Shown here piece after piece: positions 50,744 through 60,417 of a stretch of 64,000 bases of DNA. The position numbers and the translations under genes were made by a program. The stretch comes from SOIV01 sp964435925 (lineage in GTDB: Bacteria > Acidobacteriota > Aminicenantia > Aminicenantales > Aminicenantaceae), in assembly GCA_964435925.1 (NCBI GenBank), contig CAYTBG010000001.1:1-64000 (forward strand), given 5' to 3'. The notes beneath the pieces are model-generated. The model made no database searches. It saw only the letters and a list, made by a program, of their open reading frames with translations, and was not told where the DNA came from. Position 1 is the first letter of the stretch; each line of letters begins with the position of its first letter.

Positions 50744-52231
50744 TTATACCTTATAATTCAACTCTCTCAAGTAATTAAAAACTTTATCCTCTGCTTTCTT
50801 GAATCCTTTCTTTAACTCACTCAATTCATTTATTGTTTTCTGGATGTCGATTTTCTCTTCTTCTTCTGCAGTATCAATATAGCGGGTTATATTAAGATTG
50901 AAGTCATTTTCTTGAATTTCACTTACAGGAACAGGACGACAATATTTCTCAGTGGTTTTGTATTCCCTGAATGCTGAGACAATATTTTCAATATCTTCAT
51001 CCCGTAATCTATTCTGCTTCTTTCCCTCCAGATACTCATTCGCTCCATATAGAAAAAACACTCTTCCTTTTCTTTCTTTGGGCTTATTTTTATTCAAGAT
51101 GAACAAACAGGCTGGAATACCTGTCCCATAAAACAATTTAGGCGGCAACCCTATAACAGCTTCAAGCAAATCTTCTCCGATTATCCCTATTCTTATTTTC
51201 TCTTCTGCTCCTCCGCGGAATAATGCACCATGCGGCAGAACAACCCCGACTTTTCCCTTTGGATGGATGGTTGCAAGCATGTGCTGGACAAAGGCATAAT
51301 CGGCATACCCTTTCGGGGGAATGCCGAATCGGAATCTTTTATAAGGGTCATTCTGGGCCTTCTCATATCCCCAATTCTTTAAGGAGAAGGGCGGATTGGC
51401 GATGACAACATCAAATTGCATCAATTGTCCATGAGACAGCAATTGGGGATCCCGTAAAGTATCGCATCTTTTGATCTGGGCGTTTTTTAAGCCATGAAGG
51501 AGCAGATTCATCTTACAAATTGCCCATGTTCCTACATTTATTTCATGTCCATAAAGCGAAACATTTTTAGGATTCTGTTTGTTTTCTTTCAAATGCTGAA
51601 CAGATTGGATCAACATTCCGCCTGAGCCGCAGGCTGGATCACAGATTCTCATCCCCTCTTGTGGATCTAAAATTTTGACTAACAACTCAACAACTTCTTT
51701 TGGCGTATAAAACTCTCCCCCTTTTTTCCCGGCACTTGAAGCGAATTGAGCTATTAGATATTCATAGGCATCACCCAAGATATCCGGTTTTTCCAAATCA
51801 GCATTACCCAACCTGATTTTAGAAAAGTGATTGACCAATTGAGAAAGAATATGATCAGGCAGGCGATCTTTATCATTAAAATCAACTGCAGATAGGACTC
51901 CTTCTAAACTTTCCGGATTTTCTTCTTCCAATAAATCGTTGGCCTTGTTAATAGCCTGACCGATATCATGTGTTAATGATTTGAGACGATCCCAGCTAGC
52001 TTTTTCAGGGACAAAAAACTCGTGATAATCCCGATCTTCGTATGCAATCTTTTTATCGCCGGTTTCTCTTACTATTTTCTCCGCTTCCTCTTTAAAAACA
52101 TCGGATATTCTCTTCAAGAAAAGAAAGCCAAAAATATAATTTTTATAGTCTGCTGCATCAATATGGCCTCTTAAAATATCAGCAGATTTCCAAAGGTGAG
52201 TTTTCAATACTTCCAGATTAATTTTTTCCAT
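50744..52231 (-). CDS. hsdM: Type I restriction enzyme M subunit (N6-adenine methyltransferase)
   Basis: A 495-residue DNA methyltransferase. Helical N-terminus (LEVLKTHLWKSADILRG), motif GEFYTPKEVVELLV near residue 173, SAM-binding ICDPACGSGGMLIQS near residue 200, and catalytic NPPFSLKNWGY near residue 272 are all present. The C-terminus contains a coiled segment. It is the first gene after the promoter at 52284-52312, so the whole island transcript (hsdM to the metallopeptidase) may start there. Confidence 0.94.
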   Translation of the reverse strand: MEKINLEVLKTHLWKSADILRGHIDAADYKNYIFGFLFLKRISDVFKEEAEKIVRETGDKKIAYEDRDYHEFFVPEKASWDRLKSLTHDIGQAINKANDLLEEENPESLEGVLSAVDFNDKDRLPDHILSQLVNHFSKIRLGNADLEKPDILGDAYEYLIAQFASSAGKKGGEFYTPKEVVELLVKILDPQEGMRICDPACGSGGMLIQSVQHLKENKQNPKNVSLYGHEINVGTWAICKMNLLLHGLKNAQIKRCDTLRDPQLLSHGQLMQFDVVIANPPFSLKNWGYEKAQNDPYKRFRFGIPPKGYADYAFVQHMLATIHPKGKVGVVLPHGALFRGGAEEKIRIGIIGEDLLEAVIGLPPKLFYGTGIPACLFILNKNKPKERKGRVFFLYGANEYLEGKKQNRLRDEDIENIVSAFREYKTTEKYCRPVPVSEIQENDFNLNITRYIDTAEEEEKIDIQKTINELSELKKGFKKAEDKVFNYLRELNYKV

Positions 52232-52283
52232 ATTTTCTGCCTTTTTGTAAAATATTCAACCTATTTATTAATTTCTGAAGGAA

Positions 52284-52312
52284 AATATACAAAAAACGGA
52301 TATAAATGTCAA
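52284..52312 (-). promoter_or_regulatory. Promoter of the hsd operon
   Basis: Read on the minus strand: TTGACA (52312-52307), a 17-base spacer and TATATT (52289-52284). The box order and spacing are close to ideal, and hsdM starts about 50 bases downstream. Confidence 0.7.
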
Positions 52313-52380
52313 TAATTATATTTAATATTATAGTTTATCTACAATTATTGTGAAGTTAAACTACATTTATTATTGAAATC

Positions 52381-53142
52381 TTATATTCCAAATAAGCCTT
52401 CGCTTTTTAAGCTAATATGACCATGAGTATAAATTATAATGTGATCTAGTGGAGTAATGTCAACGGCTTTGCATGCTGAAATAAGCCTCTTGGTTATATC
52501 AATATCAAACTGGCTTGGTTTTCTGCTTCCAGAGGGATGATTATGTACAAAAATGACGGCACTCGCATCTTTATTTATTGCACCTTTTATTACTTCTCTA
52601 GGATAGATGGAAGCCTGGTCCACAGTACCTTTGGCGATAGTTTCGACTTCCAAGACTTTATTGGCTTTGTCTAAATAAACGACCTTGAAAAACTCTTCTT
52701 TTAGATCTCTCATAGATAAAGAAAGATAATCCAGAATATCCTTATCATTTTCCATATATTCTTTCCCTATTATTTCTTCTTTAAGCTGACGTTTGGCAAT
52801 TTCTATAGCAGCTAAAAGCTGAGCTATTTTTGCACTGCCTAAGCCATTAATTTTCTCAAGCTCTGATTTATTAGCACTCAGCAATCCTCTCAGCCCTCCA
52901 AATTGCTTAATCAGGCCTCTGGCTAAAGACACTGCATCTTTTCCTCTTGTACCGGACCGCAATAAAATAGCAATCAACCCGGCATCAGAAACATAATCAG
53001 ATCCCTTCTCTAAAAGTAATTCTCTCGGCCGTTCATATTTCGGCCAAAATTTTATAGAACTCTTTACTTTCTTCTTTTCAGTCGTCACTATTATCTCTTC
53101 AAGAATGACGCCAAAAGATAAATAAATTCTCTTGGGTTTCAA
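52381..53142 (-). CDS. radC: RadC family JAB/MPN-domain protein
   Basis: A 253-residue RadC-like protein. The N-terminal helix-hairpin-helix region has LLRSGTRGKDAVSLARGL and INGLGSAKIAQLLAAIEI near residue 95. The C-terminal JAB metallo-domain has the Zn pattern VIFVHNHPSGSRKPSQFDID near residue 200. Family members were once called DNA repair proteins, a role now doubted, and they often sit at the edge of genomic islands. It is the last island gene before the right direct repeat. Confidence 0.9.
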   Translation of the reverse strand: MKPKRIYLSFGVILEEIIVTTEKKKVKSSIKFWPKYERPRELLLEKGSDYVSDAGLIAILLRSGTRGKDAVSLARGLIKQFGGLRGLLSANKSELEKINGLGSAKIAQLLAAIEIAKRQLKEEIIGKEYMENDKDILDYLSLSMRDLKEEFFKVVYLDKANKVLEVETIAKGTVDQASIYPREVIKGAINKDASAVIFVHNHPSGSRKPSQFDIDITKRLISACKAVDITPLDHIIIYTHGHISLKSEGLFGI

Positions 53143-53286
53143 ACAACTCTATTTTTAGGTTCAATATGTTCTACACGTCCAGATCATTCATATGCAATTC
53201 TAAATTTATAAAATTTTTGGCGCCACTCTCAGCCAAACACTTATAGAAAATAGTTTTTTACTTAGTGCCATTTAATTATAATTTCC

Positions 53287-53380
53287 CCCGATGCAAGAAA
53301 AATCGTCAGAAGTCTTGTCCAAAGACACAAATCTGATATAATTAGAAACCAATCATGCTTGAATTTAAAAATTATTTAAA
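53287..53380. repeat. Right 94-bp direct repeat (native argS 5' region)
   Basis: Matches 42441-42534 at 91 of 94 bases. This copy contains the working argS promoter (TTGTCC 53315-53320, 16 bases, TATAAT 53337-53342), the leader and the first argS codons, which continue unbroken into argS. It marks the right edge of the restriction-modification island. Confidence 0.92.
53315..53342 (+). promoter_or_regulatory. argS promoter
   Basis: TTGTCC at 53315-53320, a 16-base spacer and TATAAT at 53337-53342. Only 12 bases separate the -10 box from the ATG at 53355, so the message may be nearly leaderless. Confidence 0.65.
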
Positions 53381-55292
53381 AGAAAAAATTCACAAACTGC
53401 TGAAAGAAAAATACCATCTTGATCTTTCAGAGCTTGAAATAAGCTATACTCCACAGCAAAAAATGGGTGACTTGGCCCTGACCTTCCCTTTCCAACTGGC
53501 TAAAAAAATGAAAAAAGAGCCAAGAAAGCTCGCCCTGGAAATAATTCCCCTTCTTTCTCCTCTTGAAGGAGTGGAAAAAATCGAAGCAGCAGGGCCAGGC
53601 TATATCAACCTTTTCCTGGAGCGAGAAAAATTCTTTTCCAGCCTACTTCACTCAATAGGGCAAACATCTCTCTCACCCGAGGAAGAAAAGATCATAATCG
53701 AGCACACCAACATCAACCCCAATAAAGCAGCCCACATAGGCCATCTAAGGAATGCCTGTCTCGGCGATACCCTGGGGCACTGTCTTAAATACAAAGGAGA
53801 AAACGTCGAAATTCAAAATTACATAGACGACACTGGAGTCCAGGTGGCAGATGTTGTCTTCGGCTTCATGGAGCTTGAGAAAAAGAGCTTGTCCCAGATC
53901 AAAAAAATAAAGGAAAAATTTGATTATTACTGCTGGAATCTTTATGTACGCGTCTCTTCTTATCTAGATAATAATCCCCAAGCAGAGGCAAGAAAATCTG
54001 AAATCCTTAAAAAAATAGAGGAAGGTAAAAATCCTGAACACGAGACAGCCCATTATATCTCCCGCCGAATAATAAAAGCCCATCTCCAGACCATGGGAAG
54101 AATCGGAATCGGCTATGACCTTCTCCCCTGCGAAAGCAGCATACTCCATCTTAAATTCTGGGAAAAAGCTTTCTCGCTCTTGAAGGAAAAAAAGGCTATT
54201 TCCTTCGTAAAGAGCGGGGAAAACAAAGGCTGTTGGGTGATGTACCTTGAAGACGAATCAGAAAAGGAAAAGATCATAGTCCGCTCTGACGGGACAGTAA
54301 CCTATGTCGGGAAGGATATTGCCTATCAGCTCTGGAAATTCGGTCTTCTGGAAGAAGATTTTTATTATGAACCCTTTATCAAAGAGGATAGCAAGATTGT
54401 CTGGATAAGTACTACAACGCCAGAGAAGGAATCTCCTTCATTCGGAAAAGGAAGTCAGGTCTATAATGTTATAGATACAAGACAGGCCTATCTCCAGAAA
54501 ATTGTCGTTCAAGGTCTCAAATCTCTGAAATTCCCCGCTCAAGCAAAAAAATCCATCCATTTCTCTTACGAAATGGTTGCCCTTTCTTCAAAAAGCCTGA
54601 AAGAGCTTAATCTGAGTGTTTCGAAAGGAGAAAAGGAAAAGGACTTCCTTGAAGTCTCCGGGAGAAAAGGGCTGGGTGTGAAAGCCGATGATCTGCTGGA
54701 CAGACTGGAAGAAAAGGCTTTAGCTGAGGTGGAGAAAAGAAATCCAGAGCTTTCGGAAAACCTGAAAGAAGATACAGCTCACAAGATAGCCAGCGGGGCG
54801 CTCCGCTACTTCATGCTCAAATTCGCCCTAAATTCTCTCATCGTTTTTGACTTCGAAGAAGCCCTTAGTTTTGAGGGAGAAACAGGCCCTTATCTTCAGT
54901 ACACGTTGGTCAGGATCAACAGCATCTTCCGCAAGCTGAAGGAAATAGAAAGCTTTGAGGAGAAGGATCTCCAGACCCTTCTCTCTTCAGAGAGGATTCC
55001 GTTGGAAAAGCTTTCTGAATCAGAGCAGGCTGATTTCTGGAATCTAGTTCGCTATGCTTCCCAGTTTGAAGAAGAGGTTCTCCATTCTATCCGTTCTCTG
55101 GAATTCTCGCATTTAGCTAAGTTCTCTTTTAATCTATGTCAGAAGTTTAACGCTTATTACCACCTTTATTCTATCTTGGCTGAAGAGAATAAAGAGATAA
55201 AACGCATTCGTATCTTAACCATCTATTACATCAGAGAAGTGCTCAAGCGCGCTCTTTCTCTCATGGGCATCCCGCAACCAGAATTGATGTAA
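53355..55292 (+). CDS. argS: Arginyl-tRNA synthetase
   Basis: A 645-residue class I synthetase that charges tRNA-Arg. The N-terminal additional domain is followed by NPNKAAHIGHLRNACLGDTLGH (HIGH motif, near residue 118), IQNYIDDTGVQVADVVFG, a variant KMSKS-like region (ALSSKSLKELN) near residue 415 as is usual for ArgRS, and a C-terminal DALR-type anticodon domain ending near the Met-rich LKRALSLMGI. It is longer than E. coli ArgS (577) because of an insertion in the catalytic domain around residues 300-385. Its first 9 codons are duplicated at 42509. Confidence 0.95.
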   Translation: MLEFKNYLKEKIHKLLKEKYHLDLSELEISYTPQQKMGDLALTFPFQLAKKMKKEPRKLALEIIPLLSPLEGVEKIEAAGPGYINLFLEREKFFSSLLHSIGQTSLSPEEEKIIIEHTNINPNKAAHIGHLRNACLGDTLGHCLKYKGENVEIQNYIDDTGVQVADVVFGFMELEKKSLSQIKKIKEKFDYYCWNLYVRVSSYLDNNPQAEARKSEILKKIEEGKNPEHETAHYISRRIIKAHLQTMGRIGIGYDLLPCESSILHLKFWEKAFSLLKEKKAISFVKSGENKGCWVMYLEDESEKEKIIVRSDGTVTYVGKDIAYQLWKFGLLEEDFYYEPFIKEDSKIVWISTTTPEKESPSFGKGSQVYNVIDTRQAYLQKIVVQGLKSLKFPAQAKKSIHFSYEMVALSSKSLKELNLSVSKGEKEKDFLEVSGRKGLGVKADDLLDRLEEKALAEVEKRNPELSENLKEDTAHKIASGALRYFMLKFALNSLIVFDFEEALSFEGETGPYLQYTLVRINSIFRKLKEIESFEEKDLQTLLSSERIPLEKLSESEQADFWNLVRYASQFEEEVLHSIRSLEFSHLAKFSFNLCQKFNAYYHLYSILAEENKEIKRIRILTIYYIREVLKRALSLMGIPQPELM

Positions 55293-55323
55293 ATGAGTTA
55301 GTAATAAATGAGGCTGACTTGAA

Positions 55324-55430
55324 TGTAGGAGCTTGATTTATCAAGCCCACCGTTTTTATTTTGTTGGGTCATGACTCATCAAACCCATATTTTGGTTCTG
55401 TAGGGGCTTGATTTATCAAGCCCACATTTT
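55324..55430. repeat. Three P1 palindromic repeats after argS
   Basis: Copies at 55324-55354, 55363-55389 and 55399-55430 in the gap between argS and the ABC transporter. The third has the exact stem GGGCTTGAT/ATCAAGCCC. They are spaced like the other P1 clusters and could act as a terminator after argS. Confidence 0.8.
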
Positions 55431-55468
55431 ATAATTTATAATTTATTATCCACGAACAGGAGTAGAAA

Positions 55469-56395
55469 ATGATTGAAGTTGAAAATCTGACCAAAAAATA
55501 CGGGGATCTGGTAGCCGTTAAAAACTTAAATTTCAAAGTTGAAAAAGGAAAAATCTGGGGGCTTCTCGGACCAAATGCTGCTGGAAAAACAACAACCATG
55601 AGAATTCTCACAGGCTATTTGCCTGCTACTGACGGAAAAGCATATGTTGCTAACTATGATGTCTTTGAGAAACCCAATGATGTCAAAAAAATTACTGGCT
55701 ACCTCCCTGAGAATGTCCCCCTTTACCCTGAAATGACGGTTCATTCCTACCTGAGTTTTGTCTCAGAAATCAAACAAATCCCCGCATCCAAAAGAAAAGA
55801 AGCTGTAGAGAAAGCCGTAGAAATAAGCGGCTTAGAAACGGTACGAAGGAGGCTTATCAAGAATATTTCTCGGGGATTCAAGCAGAGAGTGGGTATCGCT
55901 CAAGCCCTTATTCATGATCCTCAAGTTCTCGTTTTAGACGAGCCAACTGCCGGCCTTGACCCAGCCCAAATCATAGAAATAAGAAAGCTCATAAAGTCCC
56001 TCAAGGAAGAACGGACTATCCTCCTCTCGACTCATATCCTTGCTGAAGTGACTCAAACATGCGATGGAGTTGTCATTATTAACGAGGGCAATCTCATGGC
56101 TTCAAGCTCCTTAGAGGAGCTCACCGCTTCCTTCAAGGAAAAAGAAGGAATCGTTATTAAACTCAAAAAGGGAGGAAAAGATGTCCTTTCACTCCTGCAG
56201 AAAATGCATGGCGTCGACAAAGTCAGCCATCCAGATGACGAGTTCAAGATAGAATGGACCAAAGGAAAAGACATGAGGGATGAAATAACAAAGCTCATCG
56301 TTGATAAAGAATTAGGCCTTATCGAAATGAGGCCTCTCGCCATGAATATCGAAGACCTCTATCTCAAAGTTATTTCAGGAGGTGTCGCACAATGA
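55469..56395 (+). CDS. gldA: ABC transporter ATP-binding protein, GldA-like
   Basis: A 308-residue ATPase of the ABC-2 type. Walker A is GPNAAGKTTTMRI near residue 35, the signature loop reads ISRGFKQRVGIAQAL near residue 132, Walker B VLVLDEPTAGLDP near residue 153, with the switch His in STHIL. The unusual signature (ISRGF in place of LSGGQ) is common in this gliding-like family. Its stop overlaps the permease start by 4 bases, so the ABC genes form one unit. Confidence 0.9.
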   Translation: MIEVENLTKKYGDLVAVKNLNFKVEKGKIWGLLGPNAAGKTTTMRILTGYLPATDGKAYVANYDVFEKPNDVKKITGYLPENVPLYPEMTVHSYLSFVSEIKQIPASKRKEAVEKAVEISGLETVRRRLIKNISRGFKQRVGIAQALIHDPQVLVLDEPTAGLDPAQIIEIRKLIKSLKEERTILLSTHILAEVTQTCDGVVIINEGNLMASSSLEELTASFKEKEGIVIKLKKGGKDVLSLLQKMHGVDKVSHPDDEFKIEWTKGKDMRDEITKLIVDKELGLIEMRPLAMNIEDLYLKVISGGVAQ

Positions 56396-57159
56396 AAAAC
56401 ATATGGGCTATCTGCAAGAAAGAAATAAAAACCTACTTCACCTCCCCTATTGCCTATGTGGCTATAACTGTGTTTCTGGTTCTGATAGGATTTTTCTTTT
56501 ACAGTCTCATCTGGTGGTTTAATTCCCAATCTCTTCAAATGGCACAAAATCCATCTTATTATCAGCAACTCAACATAAACCAGATGGTTTACTCTCCGCT
56601 CTTTCACAATATGAGCATTATCCTCCTCCTCATGGTACCTCTCCTCACCATGCACCTTTTCTCAGAAGAAAAGAGAAGACAGACTGATGAGTTGCTCTTC
56701 ACCTCTCCTATTTCCGTTAACCAGATAATCCTTGGAAAATATTTTGCCTCTCTTTTTGTCCTGCTGGTGATGCTCTTTTTGACTGGAATCCTTTCCATTT
56801 TTGTTTTTGCTTACGGAAATCCAGAGCCTGCCCCCGTCCTGAACGGCTATCTCGGACTGTTCCTTATGGGAGCGGCTTTTATAGCTGTAGGAATTTTCTT
56901 CTCTTCTCTTACCGAAAACCAGATTGTCTCAGCAATTCTGACTTTCGGCGCTCTTCTTCTCTTCTGGATTCTGAACTGGGCTTCTTACTCAGCAGGAGGG
57001 ATATGGAAGAGTGTCCTCAATTATCTTTCCTTTTTTCAGCACTTTGACGACATGACACGAGGAATTCTGGATACAACCGATCTCGTCTATTACCTCAGCT
57101 TCATCTTCCTCTGTCTTTTTCTAACTCACTCTGTCATTCAATCCAGAAGGTGGAGGTAA
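56392..57159 (+). CDS. gldF: ABC transporter permease, GldF-like
   Basis: A 255-residue ABC-2 type permease with about six membrane helices. It starts AICKKEIKTYFTSPIAYVAITVFLVLIGFFFY and has the central SEEKRRQTDELLFTSPISVNQIILGKYFASL region typical of this family. Named by similarity to Bacteroidota gliding genes; whether this organism glides cannot be said. Substrate unknown. Confidence 0.88.
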   Translation: MKNIWAICKKEIKTYFTSPIAYVAITVFLVLIGFFFYSLIWWFNSQSLQMAQNPSYYQQLNINQMVYSPLFHNMSIILLLMVPLLTMHLFSEEKRRQTDELLFTSPISVNQIILGKYFASLFVLLVMLFLTGILSIFVFAYGNPEPAPVLNGYLGLFLMGAAFIAVGIFFSSLTENQIVSAILTFGALLLFWILNWASYSAGGIWKSVLNYLSFFQHFDDMTRGILDTTDLVYYLSFIFLCLFLTHSVIQSRRWR

Positions 57160-57162
57160 AAA

Positions 57163-58719
57163 ATGGAAAAAATCAAACAATACCTGAATTACATAGCCCT
57201 AGCCCTGATATTCCTTTCTCTGGTCTCCCTTAGAATCTGGCCTTATAAAAAAACAATCGCCCTCGTCTTAGGGCTCTGTGGAATAGCCGCCTTAGCAGCA
57301 TACATCATCCTAAATCTTTCTGTTCTCAAACAAAGCTTTAAGCGAAAATCCTTCATCTATTCCGGCAACTTGATTTTTATTGTTGTCCTTGTCCTCGCTA
57401 TTCTGGTTCTCATCAATTATTTCTTTTCCCACCACCACCACAGGTTCGACTTTACCGAAGCAAAACTTCACAGTCTCTCTGACCAATCCATAAAAGTCTT
57501 GGAAAATTTGAAAGACGAGGTTAGTGCCTTATGTTTCTTCCGTGAAGGAAACATCAGCCAGGCTAAAATGGAAAGCCTGTTGAAAATCTACAATTATCAT
57601 TCCAAAAAAATAAAGTATGAATTTATCGATCCTGACAAAAATCCAGGCATGATCAAAAGATATGACGTAACACAAGACGGAACAACCATCCTTGAGAGCG
57701 GAGATAAAGAAAGCCGCATAACTTCTTCAGATGAAGAGGATATCACCAACGCCATCATCAAAATCTCAAGGGAAAAGAAAAAAGTGCTCTATTTTCTCGA
57801 AGGCCACGGCGAGGCAAGCATCGAAGTAAGTGAGGAGAAAGGCTATACTTTAGCTAAAGAAGAGTTAGAAAAACTAGCTTACGAAGTAAAAAAGCTGACT
57901 CTAGCTCTCTCTGATACTTTTCCCCAGGATTGCTCTCTCCTCGTTATTCCCGGCGCTGAAAAGGACTTCTTTCCCAACGAACTGGAGACAATCCGAAACT
58001 ACATAAGCGAGGGAGGCAGGGTCTTTTTAATGGTCGATCCGGAGACTGCCCCAGGTCTTAAATCCTTCCTCACAGAATACGGGATTCAACTCGAAGATGA
58101 CCTGATCGTGGATACTGTATCTCGCCTCATGGGAGGAGATTATTTCATGCCCATGGTGAGTGAGTATGAATACCACCAGATCACGAGCAAATTCCGGTAT
58201 GCAACCTTCTTCCCTTTTGCCCGCTCGGTGAGTGTAGCTGAGGAAAAACCAGAGGGAATCTCGGTAGACATCCTGGCCAAAACAAGCCCCAACTCATGGT
58301 CGGAAAGACAGCTCAAAGAGACGCAGGTGGCTTTCAATAAAGACAAAGATAAAGAAGGACCCATCTCTATTGCAGCAGTTGTGACCGTTGAGCCGAAGGA
58401 AGAAACAAAGGAAGAAAAAGAGACAGAAGAAACCGAGAAGATAAAACAAGAAGGTCGCCTGGCAGTTTTCGGTGATTCAGATTTCGCCACTAACCGCTAT
58501 TTTAACTTCTCTGGCAACGGAAATTTCTTCCTGAATACAGTAAATTGGCTGACTGAAGAAGCAGATCTTATTTCCATACAGCCCAAAACTTCCTCTCCCC
58601 GGACGATTCACATGACTGCTACCCAGGGAAGAATACTCTTCTTCGTCTCCCTCATTATTCTTCCTCTTATCGTTCTTGTCACAGGAATTTCAGTTTGGGT
58701 AAGGAGAAGGTCCCTATGA
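57163..58719 (+). CDS. gldG: GldG-family auxiliary protein
   Basis: A 518-residue protein with two N-terminal helices, a periplasmic domain of the ABC-type-uncharacterized/GldG kind (FDFTEAKLHSLSDQSIKVLENL near residue 98, IKYEFIDPDKNPG, EGHGEASIEV near residue 213, FPNELETIRNYISEGGRVFLMVDPE near 270) and a C-terminal membrane helix near residue 490. A long Glu/Lys-rich insertion lies near residue 410. It lies 3 bases after the permease and overlaps the DUF4340 gene by 4 bases. In related operons it accompanies an ABC-2 transporter of unknown cargo. Confidence 0.88.
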   Translation: MEKIKQYLNYIALALIFLSLVSLRIWPYKKTIALVLGLCGIAALAAYIILNLSVLKQSFKRKSFIYSGNLIFIVVLVLAILVLINYFFSHHHHRFDFTEAKLHSLSDQSIKVLENLKDEVSALCFFREGNISQAKMESLLKIYNYHSKKIKYEFIDPDKNPGMIKRYDVTQDGTTILESGDKESRITSSDEEDITNAIIKISREKKKVLYFLEGHGEASIEVSEEKGYTLAKEELEKLAYEVKKLTLALSDTFPQDCSLLVIPGAEKDFFPNELETIRNYISEGGRVFLMVDPETAPGLKSFLTEYGIQLEDDLIVDTVSRLMGGDYFMPMVSEYEYHQITSKFRYATFFPFARSVSVAEEKPEGISVDILAKTSPNSWSERQLKETQVAFNKDKDKEGPISIAAVVTVEPKEETKEEKETEETEKIKQEGRLAVFGDSDFATNRYFNFSGNGNFFLNTVNWLTEEADLISIQPKTSSPRTIHMTATQGRILFFVSLIILPLIVLVTGISVWVRRRSL

Positions 58720-60110
58720 AATTCAAAACTACGATCATTCTCTTTGCGGTTTTCATCGTTCTTCTGGCTTTTGTCTTATTCTTCGAATACAAAGGCATGG
58801 GTGAAAAGGATGAAGAGGAGAAACTCCTCGCCCTTTCTTCATACGATGTTGAGAAGATAACTTTTAAAAGAGAAGATGAATCCATCTCCTTCCAGAAAGA
58901 CGAAGAAGGAGAATGGCTCATCACAGAACCCCTTGAAGCAAAAGCGGATAAGTACGAAGTCGACCGCCTTGCTGATGACTTCTCAGACCTCAGAATAGAG
59001 AGAGTTGTGGAGGAAGTGCCAGAGGAGATTGAAAAATATGGAATTCCTCAAAAGGAGATAAGTCTCTGGTTTAAAGACAAAGATAAGCCAATAAAAATCC
59101 TCATCGGCATGGAAAACCCCCTGGGCAACACTTTTTTTGCCAAAAGGGAGGACGAAACAAAAGTTGTCCTCATCCCCAGCAGTCTTAAAAGTCTGATGGA
59201 GAAAAGTCTCTTTGATTTTCGCGAGAAAAACATCTTTAAGTTTGAGACAGATGATGTAAAAAGTGTAAAACTCCGTGCAAAAAAAACTCGATGGGAAGCC
59301 TCGAAAAAAGGAGAGGAATGGTTTTTTAAAAATCCTGTCAATGCTCTTGCCAAATCAAGCAAAATCGATGATATTCTTTCCTCTCTATCTAGCCTAGAAG
59401 CAAAAGAGTTTGTCTCAGAAGAAAAGAAAAAGGACGATATAAAAAAGTACGATCTTAACCGCCCAGAATACGAAATCACTCTGGGTATGCCTCTTGAAAA
59501 CCAGGAAGTGACATTTTCCCTCCATAAAGAAGAGGATAAACTTTATGCCACCACTTCCCTCTCCACCAAAATTGTCGAAGCAGAAGATTCCCTCCTCTCC
59601 GATTTAGAAAAGGAGGCAGAGGAATTAAGAGAAAAAAAAGTTGCCAGTTTCTACAGTTGGGAAGCAAACCGCCTTCATCTGAAGATAGGAGAGATAGATT
59701 GGGAGCTTGTAAAAGATGAGGAGGATAACTGGCACTTCGAATCTCCTATTAAAGAAGAAGCAAATAAAAGCAAAATTGAAACATTTATCCGCAAAATAGA
59801 AAGCCTTGAAGCCATAGAATTTATTGATCCTCCTTTGAGCTTGAAAGATTATGGCCTTGACAATCCTCAAGCTGAAATCAAAATCTGGGTGGAAGAGGAT
59901 GAAGAAAAGGTTAAGGACATCATAGTGCTTATCGGTACTGAAGACAAAGAATCAAAAAATGTCGCAGTGAAAAACGCCCGATTCGACTATCTTTTCCGGT
60001 TGGATTCAGTCTTTCTTGAAGAATTCCCCCAAGACATCAAAAATTGGAAACTAGAGAAAGAAGAGGAACAAGGGAAAGAAGAAGAGAAAGAAAAAGAGCT
60101 AAAAGAATAA
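58716..60110 (+). CDS. DUF4340 domain protein
   Basis: A 464-residue membrane-anchored protein: one N-terminal helix (TTIILFAVFIVLLAFVLFF), then repeated DUF4340-type segments in which a Lys/Glu-rich motif of the form W.I..P..A.AD...V..L...L recurs (about residues 60-160, 175-270 and 320-420). The start ATG at 58716 overlaps gldG and has AGGAGAAGG upstream; a GTG-like extension to 58695 is unlikely. It ends the GldA-F-G operon, and a terminator follows. Function is unknown; it probably forms an extracytoplasmic part of the transporter. Confidence 0.85.
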   Translation: MKFKTTIILFAVFIVLLAFVLFFEYKGMGEKDEEEKLLALSSYDVEKITFKREDESISFQKDEEGEWLITEPLEAKADKYEVDRLADDFSDLRIERVVEEVPEEIEKYGIPQKEISLWFKDKDKPIKILIGMENPLGNTFFAKREDETKVVLIPSSLKSLMEKSLFDFREKNIFKFETDDVKSVKLRAKKTRWEASKKGEEWFFKNPVNALAKSSKIDDILSSLSSLEAKEFVSEEKKKDDIKKYDLNRPEYEITLGMPLENQEVTFSLHKEEDKLYATTSLSTKIVEAEDSLLSDLEKEAEELREKKVASFYSWEANRLHLKIGEIDWELVKDEEDNWHFESPIKEEANKSKIETFIRKIESLEAIEFIDPPLSLKDYGLDNPQAEIKIWVEEDEEKVKDIIVLIGTEDKESKNVAVKNARFDYLFRLDSVFLEEFPQDIKNWKLEKEEEQGKEEEKEKELKE

Positions 60111-60114
60111 AAAG

Positions 60115-60135
60115 AAAGACCATAAAGGTCTTTTT
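60115..60135 (+). terminator. Rho-independent terminator of the ABC/DUF4340 operon
   Basis: A 7-bp stem AAAGACC (60115-60121) and GGTCTTT (60127-60133) with a 5-base loop; the T-run continues to 60135, giving five T. It begins four bases after the DUF4340 stop. Confidence 0.75.
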
Positions 60136-60358
60136 GATCTGATGGCTTCAACTCTTTAAGTCATAAATTCTCTTTTTTCCCAGATAGGAAAAAAATCCCT
60201 TTATTTTCTTCATAACAATCATCCATGGAGAAGACACAATCCATCGCTACACCACAACTCGTACCTAGAGAGAGTTTAGGCAATGAGTAAACCGGAAATT
60301 TTCACGTTGCTAAGATCCGGAAGTTTTTACTTTGCCTTGACAATTTCGATATTTTTAC

Positions 60359-60388
60359 TTGACATATAATTTTCTTCTGTGTTATTAA
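60359..60388 (+). promoter_or_regulatory. Promoter upstream of the small ORF and surface protein
   Basis: TTGACA (60359-60364), an 18-base spacer and TATTAA (60383-60388). Another TTGACA sits at 60337-60342 with a TATAAT too far away (22 bases). Transcription from the former would begin about 20-25 bases before the ATG at 60418. Confidence 0.55.
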
Positions 60389-60417
60389 TTTAGCACCTTT
60401 TGGGGAAAAGGAGGAAT

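Noticed and set aside
42441..53380. Prophage or transposon carrying the restriction genes
   Set aside because: No integrase, transposase, terminase or structural phage gene is seen between the direct repeats. The repeats are not tRNA attachment sites.
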